Source of the DNA: Synechococcus sp. WH 8109
Lineage (GTDB): Bacteria > Cyanobacteriota > Cyanobacteriia > PCC-6307 > Cyanobiaceae
Length of the DNA stretch: 64,000 nt
Direction of reading: 5' to 3'
Assembly (NCBI RefSeq): GCF_000161795.2
Contig: NZ_CP006882.1
Span: 2,046,001-2,110,000 of the forward strand
The notes under the pieces were generated by a model. That model was not told where the DNA came from, did not search any database, and worked only from the letters and a program-made list of their open reading frames with translations. Below, piece after piece: positions 33,928 to 43,356 of this stretch (positions are counted from its first letter, which is position 1; every line of letters starts with the position of its first letter). The position numbers and the translations under genes were made by a program.

Positions 33928-36510
33928 ATGCTGAGCGCTTACCGCGAGCTGGCCACCGCCCGGGAAGCCCAGGGCGTTCCCGCTCTTCCGCTCAACGCCG
34001 AGCAGACCCAGGGACTGACGGAACTGCTGCAAAACCCTCCCGTCGGCGAGGAGGAATTCCTGCTGCACCTGCTCAGCGAACGGATCCCCCCGGGTGTGGA
34101 TGAAGCCGCTTACGTGAAGGCCACCTGGCTCAGCGCCGTGGCTCAGGGAAACGCCAAGAGCCCCCTGGTGTCACCACTGGAAGCCACCCGCCTGCTGGGA
34201 ACGATGGTGGGTGGATACAACGTCGCCGCCCTGATCGAGCTGCTGAAGAACTCCGACGCTGCGCTGGCTGGCTGTGCTGCTGAGGGACTCAGCCGAACGC
34301 TGCTCGTCTACGACGCATTCAACGAAGTAATGGATCTGGCAGCGGACAACCGCTTTGCCAAGCAAGTTGTGGACAGCTGGGCCGCTGCCGAGTGGTTCAC
34401 CTCCAAACCTGAACTAGCCGAAAGCATCATCGTGACGGTGTTCAAGGTCGAAGGCGAAACCAACACGGACGATCTGTCACCGGCCACCCACGCCACCACC
34501 CGGCCGGACATCCCCATCCATGCCCTAGCGATGCTCGAGACCCGGGATCCAGAGGGCCTGAAGACCATCGCGACCCTGAAAGAAAAAGGCCATCCCGTGG
34601 CCTACGTCGGCGACGTGGTGGGCACCGGCAGCTCGCGCAAGAGCGCCATCAATTCAGTGCTCTGGCACACCGGCAATGACATCCCCCATGTGCCTAACAA
34701 ACGGGCGGGCGGCGTGATCCTTGGCGGCAAGATCGCCCCGATCTTTTTCAACACCGCTGAAGACTCCGGTGCCCTGCCGATCGAATGCGATGTCAGCGAA
34801 CTGAACACCGGTGATGTGATCACCATTCGCCCCCACGCCGGCACAATCGAACGGGACGGCAGCGTGGTGAGTCGGTTCGACCTGAAACCCACCACGATCA
34901 GCGACGAGGTACGAGCCGGCGGTCGCATCCCCCTGATGATCGGTCGCGCCTTGACCGACAAAGTGCGGGCCAAACTTGGCCTCACCCCTTCGGATCTGTT
35001 CATCCGCCCCTCAGCCCCGGCAGACACCGGTAACGGCTTCACCCTGGCGCAAAAAATGGTGGGCAAGGCCTGCGGTCTCGCGGGCGTCCGACCCGGCACC
35101 AGCTGCGAACCGCTGATGACCACCGTCGGCTCCCAGGACACCACCGGCCCGATGACGCGGGACGAAATGAAGGAACTGGCCTGCCTGGGCTTCTCCTCCG
35201 ACCTGGTGATGCAGAGCTTCTGCCACACCGCTGCCTATCCGAAGCCGGTGGATCTGCAGACCCAGAACGAACTGCCCGACTTCTTTGCCCAGCGCGGTGG
35301 CGTGGCCCTCCGGCCAGGTGACGGCATCATCCACAGCTGGCTGAACCGGATGCTTCTGCCCGACACCGTCGGCACCGGCGGCGATAGCCACACCCGCTTC
35401 CCCCTCGGCATTTCCTTCCCAGGCGGCTCTGGGGTTGTGGCCTTTGCGGCCGCTATCGGCGCCATGCCGCTGGACATGCCGGAATCGGTTCTGGTGCGCT
35501 TCAGCGGATCCCTGCAACCGGGCGTCACGCTTCGGGATGTGGTGAATGCCATCCCCTGGGTGGCCATTCAACGAGGACTGCTCACCGTTGAAAAGGCCAA
35601 CAAGAAAAACCTTTTCAACGGCCGGATCATGGAGATCGAAGGTCTGCCCGACCTGAAGCTGGAACAGGCCTTCGAACTCACCGATGCCAGTGCCGAGCGC
35701 TCCTGCGCAGGCTGCACGATCAAGCTCTCGGAAGACACGGTGAGCGAATACCTGCGCAGCAACGTGGCGCTGCTTAAAAACATGATCGCCCGCGGCTACA
35801 GCGACGCCCGCACCCTGGCCCGCCGGATCAAGGAGATGGAGGCCTGGCTGGCGAACCCGCAGCTGATGAGCGCTGACGCTGACGCTGAGTACGCGGAAGT
35901 GCTGGAGATCAACCTCGACGAGCTCACCGAACCGGTGGTGGCCTGCCCCAACGACCCCGACAACGTGAAGCTGCTCAGCGAGGTGGCTGGTGACCCTGTG
36001 CAGGAGGTGTTCATCGGCTCCTGCATGACCAACATCGGCCATTACCGCGCCGCGGCCAAGGTGCTGGAAGGCGCCGGCCAGAACACGGCGCGCCTCTGGG
36101 TCTGCCCCCCAACGCGGATGGACGAGGAGACCCTGAAAGAAGAGGGCTACTACGCCACCTTCGAAGCCGCAGGGTCCCGCATGGAGATGCCGGGTTGCTC
36201 CCTCTGCATGGGCAACCAGGCCCGCGTGGAGGACAACACCACCGTGTTCTCCACCAGCACCCGCAACTTCAACAACCGCCTGGGCAAAGGTGCTCAGGTT
36301 TACCTTGGCAGCGCCGAACTGGCCGCCGTCTGCGCCCAGCTAGGACGCATCCCCACCCCAGACGAATACCGAAGCATTGCAGCCGAGAAGATCGATCCCC
36401 TCTCAGACGAGCTCTACCGCTACCTGAACTTCGATCAAATCAGCGGCTTTGAAGACCAGGGGCGCGTGGTCAGCGCTGACGACGAAGCAACCGTTCTGGC
36501 TCAGGCCTGA
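33928..36510 (+). CDS. acnB: Bifunctional aconitate hydratase 2 / 2-methylisocitrate dehydratase (860 aa)
   Basis: AcnB-type aconitase: an N-terminal HEAT-like domain ([20 protein letters not shown] onward), then the swivel domain, then the catalytic core. Iron-sulphur Cys ligands are in [20 protein letters not shown] and [21 protein letters not shown] and [11 protein letters not shown] are also seen. It converts citrate to isocitrate, supplying 2-oxoglutarate, which is the skeleton for ammonium assimilation and the NtcA signal. Start ATG at 33928; the frame is open much further upstream but lies antisense to the DAHP synthase gene. Confidence 0.96.
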   Translation: MLSAYRELATAREAQGVPALPLNAEQTQGLTELLQNPPVGEEEFLLHLLSERIPPGVDEAAYVKATWLSAVAQGNAKSPLVSPLEATRLLGTMVGGYNVAALIELLKNSDAALAGCAAEGLSRTLLVYDAFNEVMDLAADNRFAKQVVDSWAAAEWFTSKPELAESIIVTVFKVEGETNTDDLSPATHATTRPDIPIHALAMLETRDPEGLKTIATLKEKGHPVAYVGDVVGTGSSRKSAINSVLWHTGNDIPHVPNKRAGGVILGGKIAPIFFNTAEDSGALPIECDVSELNTGDVITIRPHAGTIERDGSVVSRFDLKPTTISDEVRAGGRIPLMIGRALTDKVRAKLGLTPSDLFIRPSAPADTGNGFTLAQKMVGKACGLAGVRPGTSCEPLMTTVGSQDTTGPMTRDEMKELACLGFSSDLVMQSFCHTAAYPKPVDLQTQNELPDFFAQRGGVALRPGDGIIHSWLNRMLLPDTVGTGGDSHTRFPLGISFPGGSGVVAFAAAIGAMPLDMPESVLVRFSGSLQPGVTLRDVVNAIPWVAIQRGLLTVEKANKKNLFNGRIMEIEGLPDLKLEQAFELTDASAERSCAGCTIKLSEDTVSEYLRSNVALLKNMIARGYSDARTLARRIKEMEAWLANPQLMSADADAEYAEVLEINLDELTEPVVACPNDPDNVKLLSEVAGDPVQEVFIGSCMTNIGHYRAAAKVLEGAGQNTARLWVCPPTRMDEETLKEEGYYATFEAAGSRMEMPGCSLCMGNQARVEDNTTVFSTSTRNFNNRLGKGAQVYLGSAELAAVCAQLGRIPTPDEYRSIAAEKIDPLSDELYRYLNFDQISGFEDQGRVVSADDEATVLAQA

Positions 36511-36528
36511 TCCCTGATCACCTCATCT

Positions 36529-37974
36529 GTGCCATCCCTAAGCGAACCCAAACAACGACGCCACCTCCTGGGCTCCAGCCGGAGCATCAGGAGATTGTTG
36601 GAACGCCGCTGGCTGGTGGTGGTTTTGGCTCTGGCGCTCACGGGCCTTGGGGCTGCCATCACCGGCCTGCTGTTCACCAGCGGCATCAACCTGCTGCGGA
36701 ATTGGCGGCTCGACCTGCTCGATGAATTTCCAGCCTGGGTGGTACTACCCGCCCTCGGCGCCATCGGCGGCATGGTCTCGGCCTGGTTGATCACCAACCT
36801 GTCTCCGGCCGCTGGCGGAGCCGGGATCACCCATATCATGGGATTCCTGCGCCACCGGTCAGTTCCGATGGGGCTTCGGGTGGGCCTGGTGAAACTGGTG
36901 GCCGGCATCATTGCCATTGGCTCGGGTTTCCCCCTGGGCCCGGAAGGCCCCGCCGTTCAGATGGGCGGCTCCGTGGCCTGGCAGATGTCCCGCTGGCTGC
37001 GGGCACCGGTGGCCTTTCGCAGGGTGATTGTGGCCGCCGGTGGTGGTGCCGGTATTGCCGCCGTGTTCAGTGCTCCCATCGGTGGATTCATCTATGCGAT
37101 AGAGGAGCTGCTCCACTCCGCCAGGCCCGTGGTGCTGCTGCTGGTGATCATCACCACCTTCTCGGCCGACACCCTGGCGGATGTGCTCGGCTATCTCGGC
37201 CTCAACCCCGGGGGCGGCGGGCTCAACAGCACCATCGGGTTTCAACTGGAGCGGGAGTACACCCCCCTGGTGCGCTTCCTGCCGGTGGATCTGCTGTATC
37301 TGGTGGCACTCGGTGTGGTGATCGGTGTGCTGGCGGAGCTTTACACCCGCTATGTGCTCACCATGCAGCGGCAGGGCAACCGTTGGTTTGGGGACCGACT
37401 GATCCTGCGCATGACCTTGAGCGGGCTCGTGCTGGGCTGCGTCTATGCAGCCCTACCGGATGCCTTCCATAACCCCAGCGAACTGAAGCACCTGATTGGA
37501 GCCGGAAAAGCCGATATCAGCCTGGCCCTCGCCAGCTTTGTGGTGCTCTTCTTCAGCACCGGACTGGCGGCGGGCTCAGGAGCGCCAGGGGGACTGTTCA
37601 TGCCGATGCTGACGCTGGGAGGGGCCATTGGCTTGGCCGGTGGATCTGGCGTTGAGGCCCTCACCGGCCACGTACCCACCACCTATGTGTTCGCGGGCAT
37701 GGGCGCCTTCGTTGCAGGCTGTTCTCGCACGCCGATCTCGGCGATGTTCCTGGCCTTTGCCCTCACCAAGGATCTGCTGATCCTCAAACCGATCCTGGTG
37801 GCCTGTCTCACCAGCTTCGTGATCGCCCGAATGTTCCACCCCCACTCTATTTACGAACGTCAGATGGGCATGGAACTCGACGCTGAAGATCGGATGGCCA
37901 TGAAGCTCAACCGCTACAGACGTCCGTTCACGCCGCCAACCCTGCCATCAGGCCCTACAGGAGGCCCCAGCTGA
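36529..37974 (+). CDS. ClC-family chloride channel or antiporter (481 aa)
   Basis: Membrane protein with many hydrophobic segments and ClC anion-pathway motifs. GGAGITH stands in the place of GSGIP, GPEGPAVQMGG keeps the gating Glu in the GxEGP motif, and GAPGGLFMPML matches the third signature. There is no C-terminal CBS pair, so this is the short prokaryotic type. The gating Glu is present, but the internal proton Glu cannot be judged, so channel versus H+/Cl- exchanger is open. GTG start, 18 bases after acnB. Its stop lies under the CTG start of the next gene. Confidence 0.9.
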   Translation: MPSLSEPKQRRHLLGSSRSIRRLLERRWLVVVLALALTGLGAAITGLLFTSGINLLRNWRLDLLDEFPAWVVLPALGAIGGMVSAWLITNLSPAAGGAGITHIMGFLRHRSVPMGLRVGLVKLVAGIIAIGSGFPLGPEGPAVQMGGSVAWQMSRWLRAPVAFRRVIVAAGGGAGIAAVFSAPIGGFIYAIEELLHSARPVVLLLVIITTFSADTLADVLGYLGLNPGGGGLNSTIGFQLEREYTPLVRFLPVDLLYLVALGVVIGVLAELYTRYVLTMQRQGNRWFGDRLILRMTLSGLVLGCVYAALPDAFHNPSELKHLIGAGKADISLALASFVVLFFSTGLAAGSGAPGGLFMPMLTLGGAIGLAGGSGVEALTGHVPTTYVFAGMGAFVAGCSRTPISAMFLAFALTKDLLILKPILVACLTSFVIARMFHPHSIYERQMGMELDAEDRMAMKLNRYRRPFTPPTLPSGPTGGPS

Positions 37975-39605
37975 ACCAGGAAACGCTGCTGTTCGATCCG
38001 GCCACGCCGGAACCCGGAGCCCTGCGCACGGTGCTGGCCTTTCCCAGCACTTACACGGTTGGCATTACCAGCCTTGGTTATCAGATCGTCTGGTCCACCC
38101 TGGCAATACGGACCGACGTCGACGTGCGCCGGCTGTTCACTGATCAAGGGGATCCACCCCACCGGCACTGCGATCTGTTTGGGCTTTCTCTGAGCTGGGA
38201 ACTCGACGGACCAGTCCTGCTCGATCTGCTGGAACAGCAGCGCATCCCGATCTGGAGCCACGCGCGCACCGACGACCATCCGATCGTGTTTGGTGGCGGA
38301 CCTGTGCTCACAGCCAATCCCGAGCCCCTTGCACCGTTCTTTGATGTAGTGCTGCTGGGCGATGGCGAAGATCTACTGCCCACATTTATCGATGCCCTCC
38401 AGAGCGTGAAGGGCCAACCCCGAGCCGAACAACTGCAGCATCTAGCCCGCGTGCCGGGAATCTACGTGCCGGAGCTCCATGCACCCCGCTATGCAGCGGA
38501 CGGGACCCTCTTGGGAGTGGCACCGGTGGATGCAACTCTTCCAGAACGGGTGGCCAAACAGACGTGGCGCGGCAACAGCCTCAGCCACTCAACGGTGATC
38601 ACCCCAGAAGCGGCGTGGCCAGACATCCACATGGTGGAAGTGGTGCGCAGCTGCCCGGAACTGTGCCGCTTTTGCCTGGCCAGCTATCTGACCCTGCCGT
38701 TTCGAACCCCATCGTTGGATGACGGGCTGATCCCGGCTGTGGAGAAAGGCCTTCAAGCCACCAAACGCCTCGGCCTACTGGGGGCGTCCGTAACCCAACA
38801 CCCTCAATTCAGCGATCTGCTCCATTGGCTAGCCCAAGACCGCTTCGATGACCTGCGGGTCAGCGTCAGTTCCGTGCGGGCCGCAACGGTCACTCCGAAA
38901 CTGGCGGCTGTGTTGGCAGGACGAGGCAGCAAATCCCTCACCATCGCGATCGAGAGCGGTAGCGAGCGCATGCGCCGCGTGGTGAACAAAAAACTCAGCG
39001 GTGAGGAAATCGAAGCCGCCGCCCGCCATGCCAAGCAAGGAGGCCTCAAGGCCTTGAAGCTCTACGGAATGGTGGGACTCCCCTGTGAAGACAACAATGA
39101 TGTGGAAAGCACCGCAGCACTTCTGCTGAGCCTTAAGAAAGGCACCCCTGGGCTGCGCTTCACCCTGGGGGTGAGCACATTCGTGCCCAAGGCGCACACC
39201 CCGTTCCAGTGGCAAGGGGTACGCCCCGAAGCGGAAAAACGCCTGAAGATGCTGGCGAAACGCCTCAAACCCAAAGGCATTGATCTGCGCCCGGAAAGCT
39301 ATGGCTGGAGCGTGATTCAAGCCCTGCTGTCTCGAAGCGACCGGCGCCTAGCACCAGTGATCGCAGCGGTGCGGGGCTCCCAGGAAAGCCTGGGGGGTTG
39401 GAAGAAAGCCTATCGAGCGGCCCTAGCCGGTGAACTTCCTGAAGCCCGCAGCGCAGGCGTTATCTTGCCGCTGCCTCCCAGTTGGGACAGCGTGGTGCAC
39501 GACGAGTGGGCCTCTGACGCGGTGTTGCCCTGGGGCCATCTCGATGGTCCCTTGAGTCAGGAGAAGCTGCAGGAACACAGGCAAGAGGCCCTCAGCCTGG
39601 GCTGA
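37971..39605 (+). CDS. Radical SAM protein with apparent CTG start (544 aa)
   Basis: Radical SAM enzyme of the cyanobacterial type with an N-terminal region before the SAM domain. YTVGITSLGYQIVWSTLA and FGLSLSWELD belong to a B12-binding-like Rossmann region, FGGGPVLTANPEP follows, and the cluster motif CPELCRFC has a C-x3-C-x2-C pattern. Between an in-frame TGA at 37884 and the first GTG at 38031 there is no ATG, GTG or TTG. A GTG start would remove the conserved segment LLFDPATPEPG and the beginning of the Rossmann strand. A CTG at 37971 overlaps the ClC stop as CTGA and has AGGAGG six bases upstream, so it is the likely start. Substrate unknown. Confidence 0.8.
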   Translation: MNQETLLFDPATPEPGALRTVLAFPSTYTVGITSLGYQIVWSTLAIRTDVDVRRLFTDQGDPPHRHCDLFGLSLSWELDGPVLLDLLEQQRIPIWSHARTDDHPIVFGGGPVLTANPEPLAPFFDVVLLGDGEDLLPTFIDALQSVKGQPRAEQLQHLARVPGIYVPELHAPRYAADGTLLGVAPVDATLPERVAKQTWRGNSLSHSTVITPEAAWPDIHMVEVVRSCPELCRFCLASYLTLPFRTPSLDDGLIPAVEKGLQATKRLGLLGASVTQHPQFSDLLHWLAQDRFDDLRVSVSSVRAATVTPKLAAVLAGRGSKSLTIAIESGSERMRRVVNKKLSGEEIEAAARHAKQGGLKALKLYGMVGLPCEDNNDVESTAALLLSLKKGTPGLRFTLGVSTFVPKAHTPFQWQGVRPEAEKRLKMLAKRLKPKGIDLRPESYGWSVIQALLSRSDRRLAPVIAAVRGSQESLGGWKKAYRAALAGELPEARSAGVILPLPPSWDSVVHDEWASDAVLPWGHLDGPLSQEKLQEHRQEALSLG

Positions 39606-40872
39606 CCGCTGCCGACTCGGTCTGCCGAATCCGACTGCGCAGTCCGGCCATAAGAATCCAACCGGCAATGTTCAAGCGGCTGTCAAAGAAAGGTATATCA
39701 GTGCCGTGAAGCACCACCAGCACCAGCACCGCAGCCCACCAGGCGCGATCAAACAAACCCATGCGGTTGTAGCGCAAGGAGACGATCAACAACGCCAGCA
39801 CCAAACCCACCAGCGCAAGCGCCGCCGGCACCCCACTGCTGACCGCCAGCTCCAGTGGCAGGTTGTGGGAATGGCCATGCCATTTGCCCGTGCGCAAGGG
39901 GTACAGCACGGAAAAGGCCGCAGCACCCCAGCCCAGCCATGGCCGTTCAGCGATCAATTGCAAAGCCAAACCCCACTGACTGAGGCGAGTGGAAGCCAGG
40001 GCACGCTTTCCCGCATAGCGGCTGTCGCTGAGCCGTGACCACACCGACTCGGGGACCAAAGCCCGGGCGGGGTCCTGGAGAAGCTCCGGGACACCGGGCA
40101 ACACTGCCAGCAGAACAGGGATCAATCCAAGGGCCAACAGAGGCAACAACCAGGGCCAACTCACCGGTCCAAGCACCAGGGGCACCGCCAGCACCAATGC
40201 GCCCCAGCCGTTGCGGGACTCCGTAAGCACGAGAGCCGTCACCAAAGCGACAGCCAGGATCAGCACCACACTCCGACGACGGTGATCGAGTCCGGGTTGC
40301 ACCAGGGCCGCCAGAATCAATGGCCACACCAGCGCCAACCAGGCCGCGGCGATGTTGGCGTAATCGAACAAACCCGACAGCCGGCCCGCCGGCTCACCTC
40401 CAGGAGCCACGAACCAGATCACCAGGCCCCCCAGGGACTGCCAGGGACCCTGCCAACCCAACCACAACTGACCCAAGCCAGTCACCACAACAGGCACCGT
40501 GCCCGCCACCATCCAGAGCGCCGCTCGGCGGCGCGCCCCCGCCTCCGCCACATAGGGTTGGAACCCCCAGAACCCCCAAAAGAAAGGCAGCCAATTGGCC
40601 AGACCTGCCCAAGCCAGGTCGACACGCAAGGCGCTGAAACAGCCGAGCAACATGAGCGTGCCAGCCAGTAGGAGCGGCCAGTTCCAGCGGTCACGCCAGT
40701 AGGCGCATTCACGACGGAGGCTGCCCAGGACCAAGGCCGGCACAAACAGCAGGCTGGCCAGCAACACTGACGAGGGAAGTAACAGCAGTCCGAGCTGAAA
40801 CAGGCACCAACCCCTGGGGGAAGCGGCGGCCGGACAGTCGCCCCTCAGCAATGTGCACAGACGTGCTGTCAT
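39592..40872 (-). CDS. O-antigen ligase / IctB-like membrane protein (426 aa)
   Basis: About ten hydrophobic segments with the Wzy_C-type motif GHSHNLPLELAVSSG in a periplasmic loop near residue 330. Cyanobacterial relatives include IctB, once thought to be a bicarbonate transporter but structurally an O-antigen ligase-like protein. It may join polysaccharide to a lipid carrier, or have an unknown inorganic-carbon-linked role. It is coupled to purU by an ATGA overlap at 40869-40872 and converges on the radical SAM gene with a 14-base overlap. Confidence 0.75.
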   Translation of the reverse strand: MTARLCTLLRGDCPAAASPRGWCLFQLGLLLLPSSVLLASLLFVPALVLGSLRRECAYWRDRWNWPLLLAGTLMLLGCFSALRVDLAWAGLANWLPFFWGFWGFQPYVAEAGARRRAALWMVAGTVPVVVTGLGQLWLGWQGPWQSLGGLVIWFVAPGGEPAGRLSGLFDYANIAAAWLALVWPLILAALVQPGLDHRRRSVVLILAVALVTALVLTESRNGWGALVLAVPLVLGPVSWPWLLPLLALGLIPVLLAVLPGVPELLQDPARALVPESVWSRLSDSRYAGKRALASTRLSQWGLALQLIAERPWLGWGAAAFSVLYPLRTGKWHGHSHNLPLELAVSSGVPAALALVGLVLALLIVSLRYNRMGLFDRAWWAAVLVLVVLHGTDIPFFDSRLNIAGWILMAGLRSRIRQTESAAVSPG

Positions 40873-41723
40873 GCGAACACCGCCGTACGCCCTCGGTACA
40901 CCATCACCTGACGACGCAGATGCAAGCGAAGGGCCCGCGCTAAGGCAAGGCGTTCCGTATCACGGCCCTTGCGGATCAGATCCTCCACTTCGTCCCGATG
41001 GCTGACGGGAACGGTGGTTTGCTCAATGATCGGGCCATCATCCAGATCTTCGGTGACGTAGTGGGCTGTAGCACCGATGAGCTTGACCCCACGGTCCCAG
41101 GCCCGGTGATACGGCTGAGCGCCCTTGAACGCTGGCAGAAACGAATGGTGAATGTTGATCACCTGGGGGAAACGCTCGAGGAAATCACTGCTCAGCACCT
41201 GCATATATTTGGCCAGCACCGCAAGTTCAACCTTGTTCTGTTCCAGCAGCTCCAAGATCTGCTGCTCAGCATCCGCTTTGGTGTCCCGACTGACGGGAAT
41301 ACAAACAAAAGGGATCTCAAATGATGTACATATATATTCCAGATCCGGATGGTTGGCGATAACCAGGGGAACCTGCATTGGCAGCTCTCCGCTTTGAACC
41401 CGCCAGAGCAAGTCCTGCAGGCAGTGGCTCTGCTTGCTGGCAAAAATCGCCACACGGGGATGGTCATCTGAGAAGTGAAGCTGCGCTGCGCCACCAAGCC
41501 GCTGTCCCAGAGCCTGAGCCGCTTCAGGAAGCACATCCCGTGGAATGCCGAATCCCTGGAGCTGCCACTCAATCCTGCTGAGAAACAACCCAGCTCCCGC
41601 ATCCGTGTGGTGATCGGCATGGCGAATGCTGCCGCCGTTGGCCGCCACCCAACCCGCCAATTCGCTGACCAGGCCCGGCCGATCGGGGCAGATCATCTGA
41701 AGGATGACCGTGGCGTCACTCAC
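40869..41723 (-). CDS. purU: Formyltetrahydrofolate deformylase (284 aa)
   Basis: Hydrolyses 10-formyl-THF to formate and THF. It has an N-terminal ACT domain, ICPDRPGLVSELAGWVA, then a formyltransferase-like hydrolase with NIHHSFLPAFKGA and TAHYVTEDLDDGPII (His and Asp of the active site). The formate could feed the PurT formate-dependent transformylase encoded at 51610. It diverges from psbQ. Confidence 0.94.
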   Translation of the reverse strand: MSDATVILQMICPDRPGLVSELAGWVAANGGSIRHADHHTDAGAGLFLSRIEWQLQGFGIPRDVLPEAAQALGQRLGGAAQLHFSDDHPRVAIFASKQSHCLQDLLWRVQSGELPMQVPLVIANHPDLEYICTSFEIPFVCIPVSRDTKADAEQQILELLEQNKVELAVLAKYMQVLSSDFLERFPQVINIHHSFLPAFKGAQPYHRAWDRGVKLIGATAHYVTEDLDDGPIIEQTTVPVSHRDEVEDLIRKGRDTERLALARALRLHLRRQVMVYRGRTAVFA

Positions 41724-41796
41724 AACAACGCTTTGAAAAACAAAATTCTCCCGCGCAGGAGGGGCTGGTTAAAGTCGCTGGAAAATTTCGATCACC

Positions 41797-42246
41797 ATGC
41801 TGAAGGCTCTGAGCCGCCTTGCCGCGTTCTGCCTCTGCCTCGCTTTGAGCTTTGGTCTGATGGCCCCGGCTGCTTCCAATGCTGCCGGCATCAGTCCTAA
41901 CGACCTGGGCGTGATCCGCCGCCAGGCCGCAGCCTTTGAAGACGCAAAGTCCCGTCTTCCTGATCTGGCCAGGCTGGTAAGTGAAAAGGATTGGGTGTTC
42001 ACCCGCAACCTGCTTCATGGCCCTATGCAGGAAGTGAGCCGGGAAATGCTCTACATCAATCAGCGCCTCGACAAAAGCGACCGCAAGGAAGCCACCAAAG
42101 TCGCCCGCTCCTTGAAAGAAGCGCTGGCAGATCTGGATGAAGCGGCACGCCTGCAGGACTTCAGCCGTCTGCAGAAGTCCTACAGCGCCGTGGCTGCCGG
42201 ATTTGATGCCTATAGCGATCTCATCCCCGCTGAGGCCTTCAACTGA
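41797..42246 (+). CDS. psbQ: Photosystem II extrinsic protein PsbQ (149 aa)
   Basis: CyanoQ. The N-terminal export signal is LKALSRLAAFCLCLALSFGL ending at SNAA, followed by four predicted helices: LGVIRRQAAAFEDAK, VFTRNLLHGPMQEVSREM, ATKVARSLKEALADLDEA and a short C-terminal pair. It stabilises the oxygen-evolving complex on the lumenal side of photosystem II. The Cys in the signal does not sit in a clear lipobox, so the lipidation reported for some cyanobacterial PsbQ is unclear here. Its TGA overlaps the CTG start of the FAD gene. Confidence 0.93.
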   Translation: MLKALSRLAAFCLCLALSFGLMAPAASNAAGISPNDLGVIRRQAAAFEDAKSRLPDLARLVSEKDWVFTRNLLHGPMQEVSREMLYINQRLDKSDRKEATKVARSLKEALADLDEAARLQDFSRLQKSYSAVAAGFDAYSDLIPAEAFN

Positions 42247-43313
42247 ACCGCTCCATTGGAGTGATTGGTGCCGGGGCCATCGGCCTCGGCACCGCCTGGC
42301 GTCTGGCCCAGCAAGGGCACGATGTCTCTGTTTACGACCCTCGCCTGAACCAGTCCATTGATCGCGAGGGATCAGCAAATGATTTGGGTGGAACCTCTGC
42401 ATCCCTCGGGGTGCTGATGGGCAACGTGTTTCGCCGCAGCAGCGGGCGGGGCTGGAGGCTGCGCCGCCGGAGCATGGAGCTCTGGCCGCAATGGATCGAA
42501 ACGCTGCAGGCTCACCAGCCTGACCTCAGGCTCAATCCGGGCCTGCTTCAAATCGCCGAGGACGAACGAGCGACTGAGTGGATGGAGGCGCTGGCCGCCC
42601 AGCGCGTTGACCTGGGCCTGCAGATGGTCACCAGCGCCGACCTGGCAGCGGTCTGGCCGACAGCCAGGCATGGTGGCCTGCACTCGCGCCACGACGGTCG
42701 TGTGGATCCACTGCTGCTGCAACTGTCCCTGCGACAGGCGCTGGCAGAGCAAAGCGTGGAGCTGAATGCCACGGCGGTGGTCCATCTAGAGCGCAACGAC
42801 AACCACTGGCGTGTGCATCGCGCCGATGGAGACAGCTCAGTTCACAACCTTTTGGTGCTCTGCACAGCCCTGAGCTCGAACGTCTTGCTGGAACCGCTGG
42901 GTCAGGCCCGACCGATGACACCGGTGTTGGGCCAGGCCCTGTCACTGGAACTGACAATGGGTCCGAGAACGTGGAGCAACTGGCCCTCGGTGCTGGTGGA
43001 TCAGGGCTTCAACCTGATTCCAACCGCACCCGGGCGATTGCTGCTCGGGGCCACCGTGGAACCGGGCGATCGCGCTTCGGAGGATCCTCTGATCCTGATG
43101 CGCAACCTGAATGAGCGGGCACCAGAGTGGCTGCGCTCAGCCACGGTGGTTGGCCATTGGAGTGGCCTGCGAGCCCGGCCCGTGGATCGCCCGGCCCCTC
43201 TGCTTGAAGAGCTGGAACCCGGATTGATCCTTGCCAGTGGGCACTATCGCAACGGCGTTCTGCTCACGCCTGGCACCGCAGAGTGGGTCGCCGCTGCCGT
43301 TGAGCAGGCATAA
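42243..43313 (+). CDS. FAD-dependent oxidoreductase with apparent CTG start (356 aa)
   Basis: D-amino-acid oxidase family: the Rossmann loop IGVIGAGAIGLGTAWRL is at the N-terminus, and the C-terminus has LILASGHYRNGVLLTPGTA, the usual FAD-contact end. An in-frame TGA at 42231 closes the reading frame, so translation must begin at CTG 42243, ATT 42255 or GTG 42261. The GTG would cut the first beta-strand of the FAD fold. CTG gives LNRSIGVIGAG, overlaps the psbQ stop as CTGA and has GAGG seven bases upstream. Likely oxidises an amine or amino acid (ThiO/DAO-like); substrate unknown. A bidirectional terminator hairpin follows. Confidence 0.82.
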   Translation: MNRSIGVIGAGAIGLGTAWRLAQQGHDVSVYDPRLNQSIDREGSANDLGGTSASLGVLMGNVFRRSSGRGWRLRRRSMELWPQWIETLQAHQPDLRLNPGLLQIAEDERATEWMEALAAQRVDLGLQMVTSADLAAVWPTARHGGLHSRHDGRVDPLLLQLSLRQALAEQSVELNATAVVHLERNDNHWRVHRADGDSSVHNLLVLCTALSSNVLLEPLGQARPMTPVLGQALSLELTMGPRTWSNWPSVLVDQGFNLIPTAPGRLLLGATVEPGDRASEDPLILMRNLNERAPEWLRSATVVGHWSGLRARPVDRPAPLLEELEPGLILASGHYRNGVLLTPGTAEWVAAAVEQA

Positions 43314-43334
43314 AAAAGGGCCCCGCAGGGCCCT
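43312..43334 (-). terminator. Intrinsic terminator for dnaK
   Basis: Stem AGGGCCC/GGGCCCT with loop CGCA. Read on the minus strand it ends in a run of T, so it terminates dnaK. It lies just at the end of the FAD gene and could also act weakly in the plus direction. Confidence 0.85.
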
Positions 43335-43356
43335 AGCGCGGTGGTGAATCAGCCGA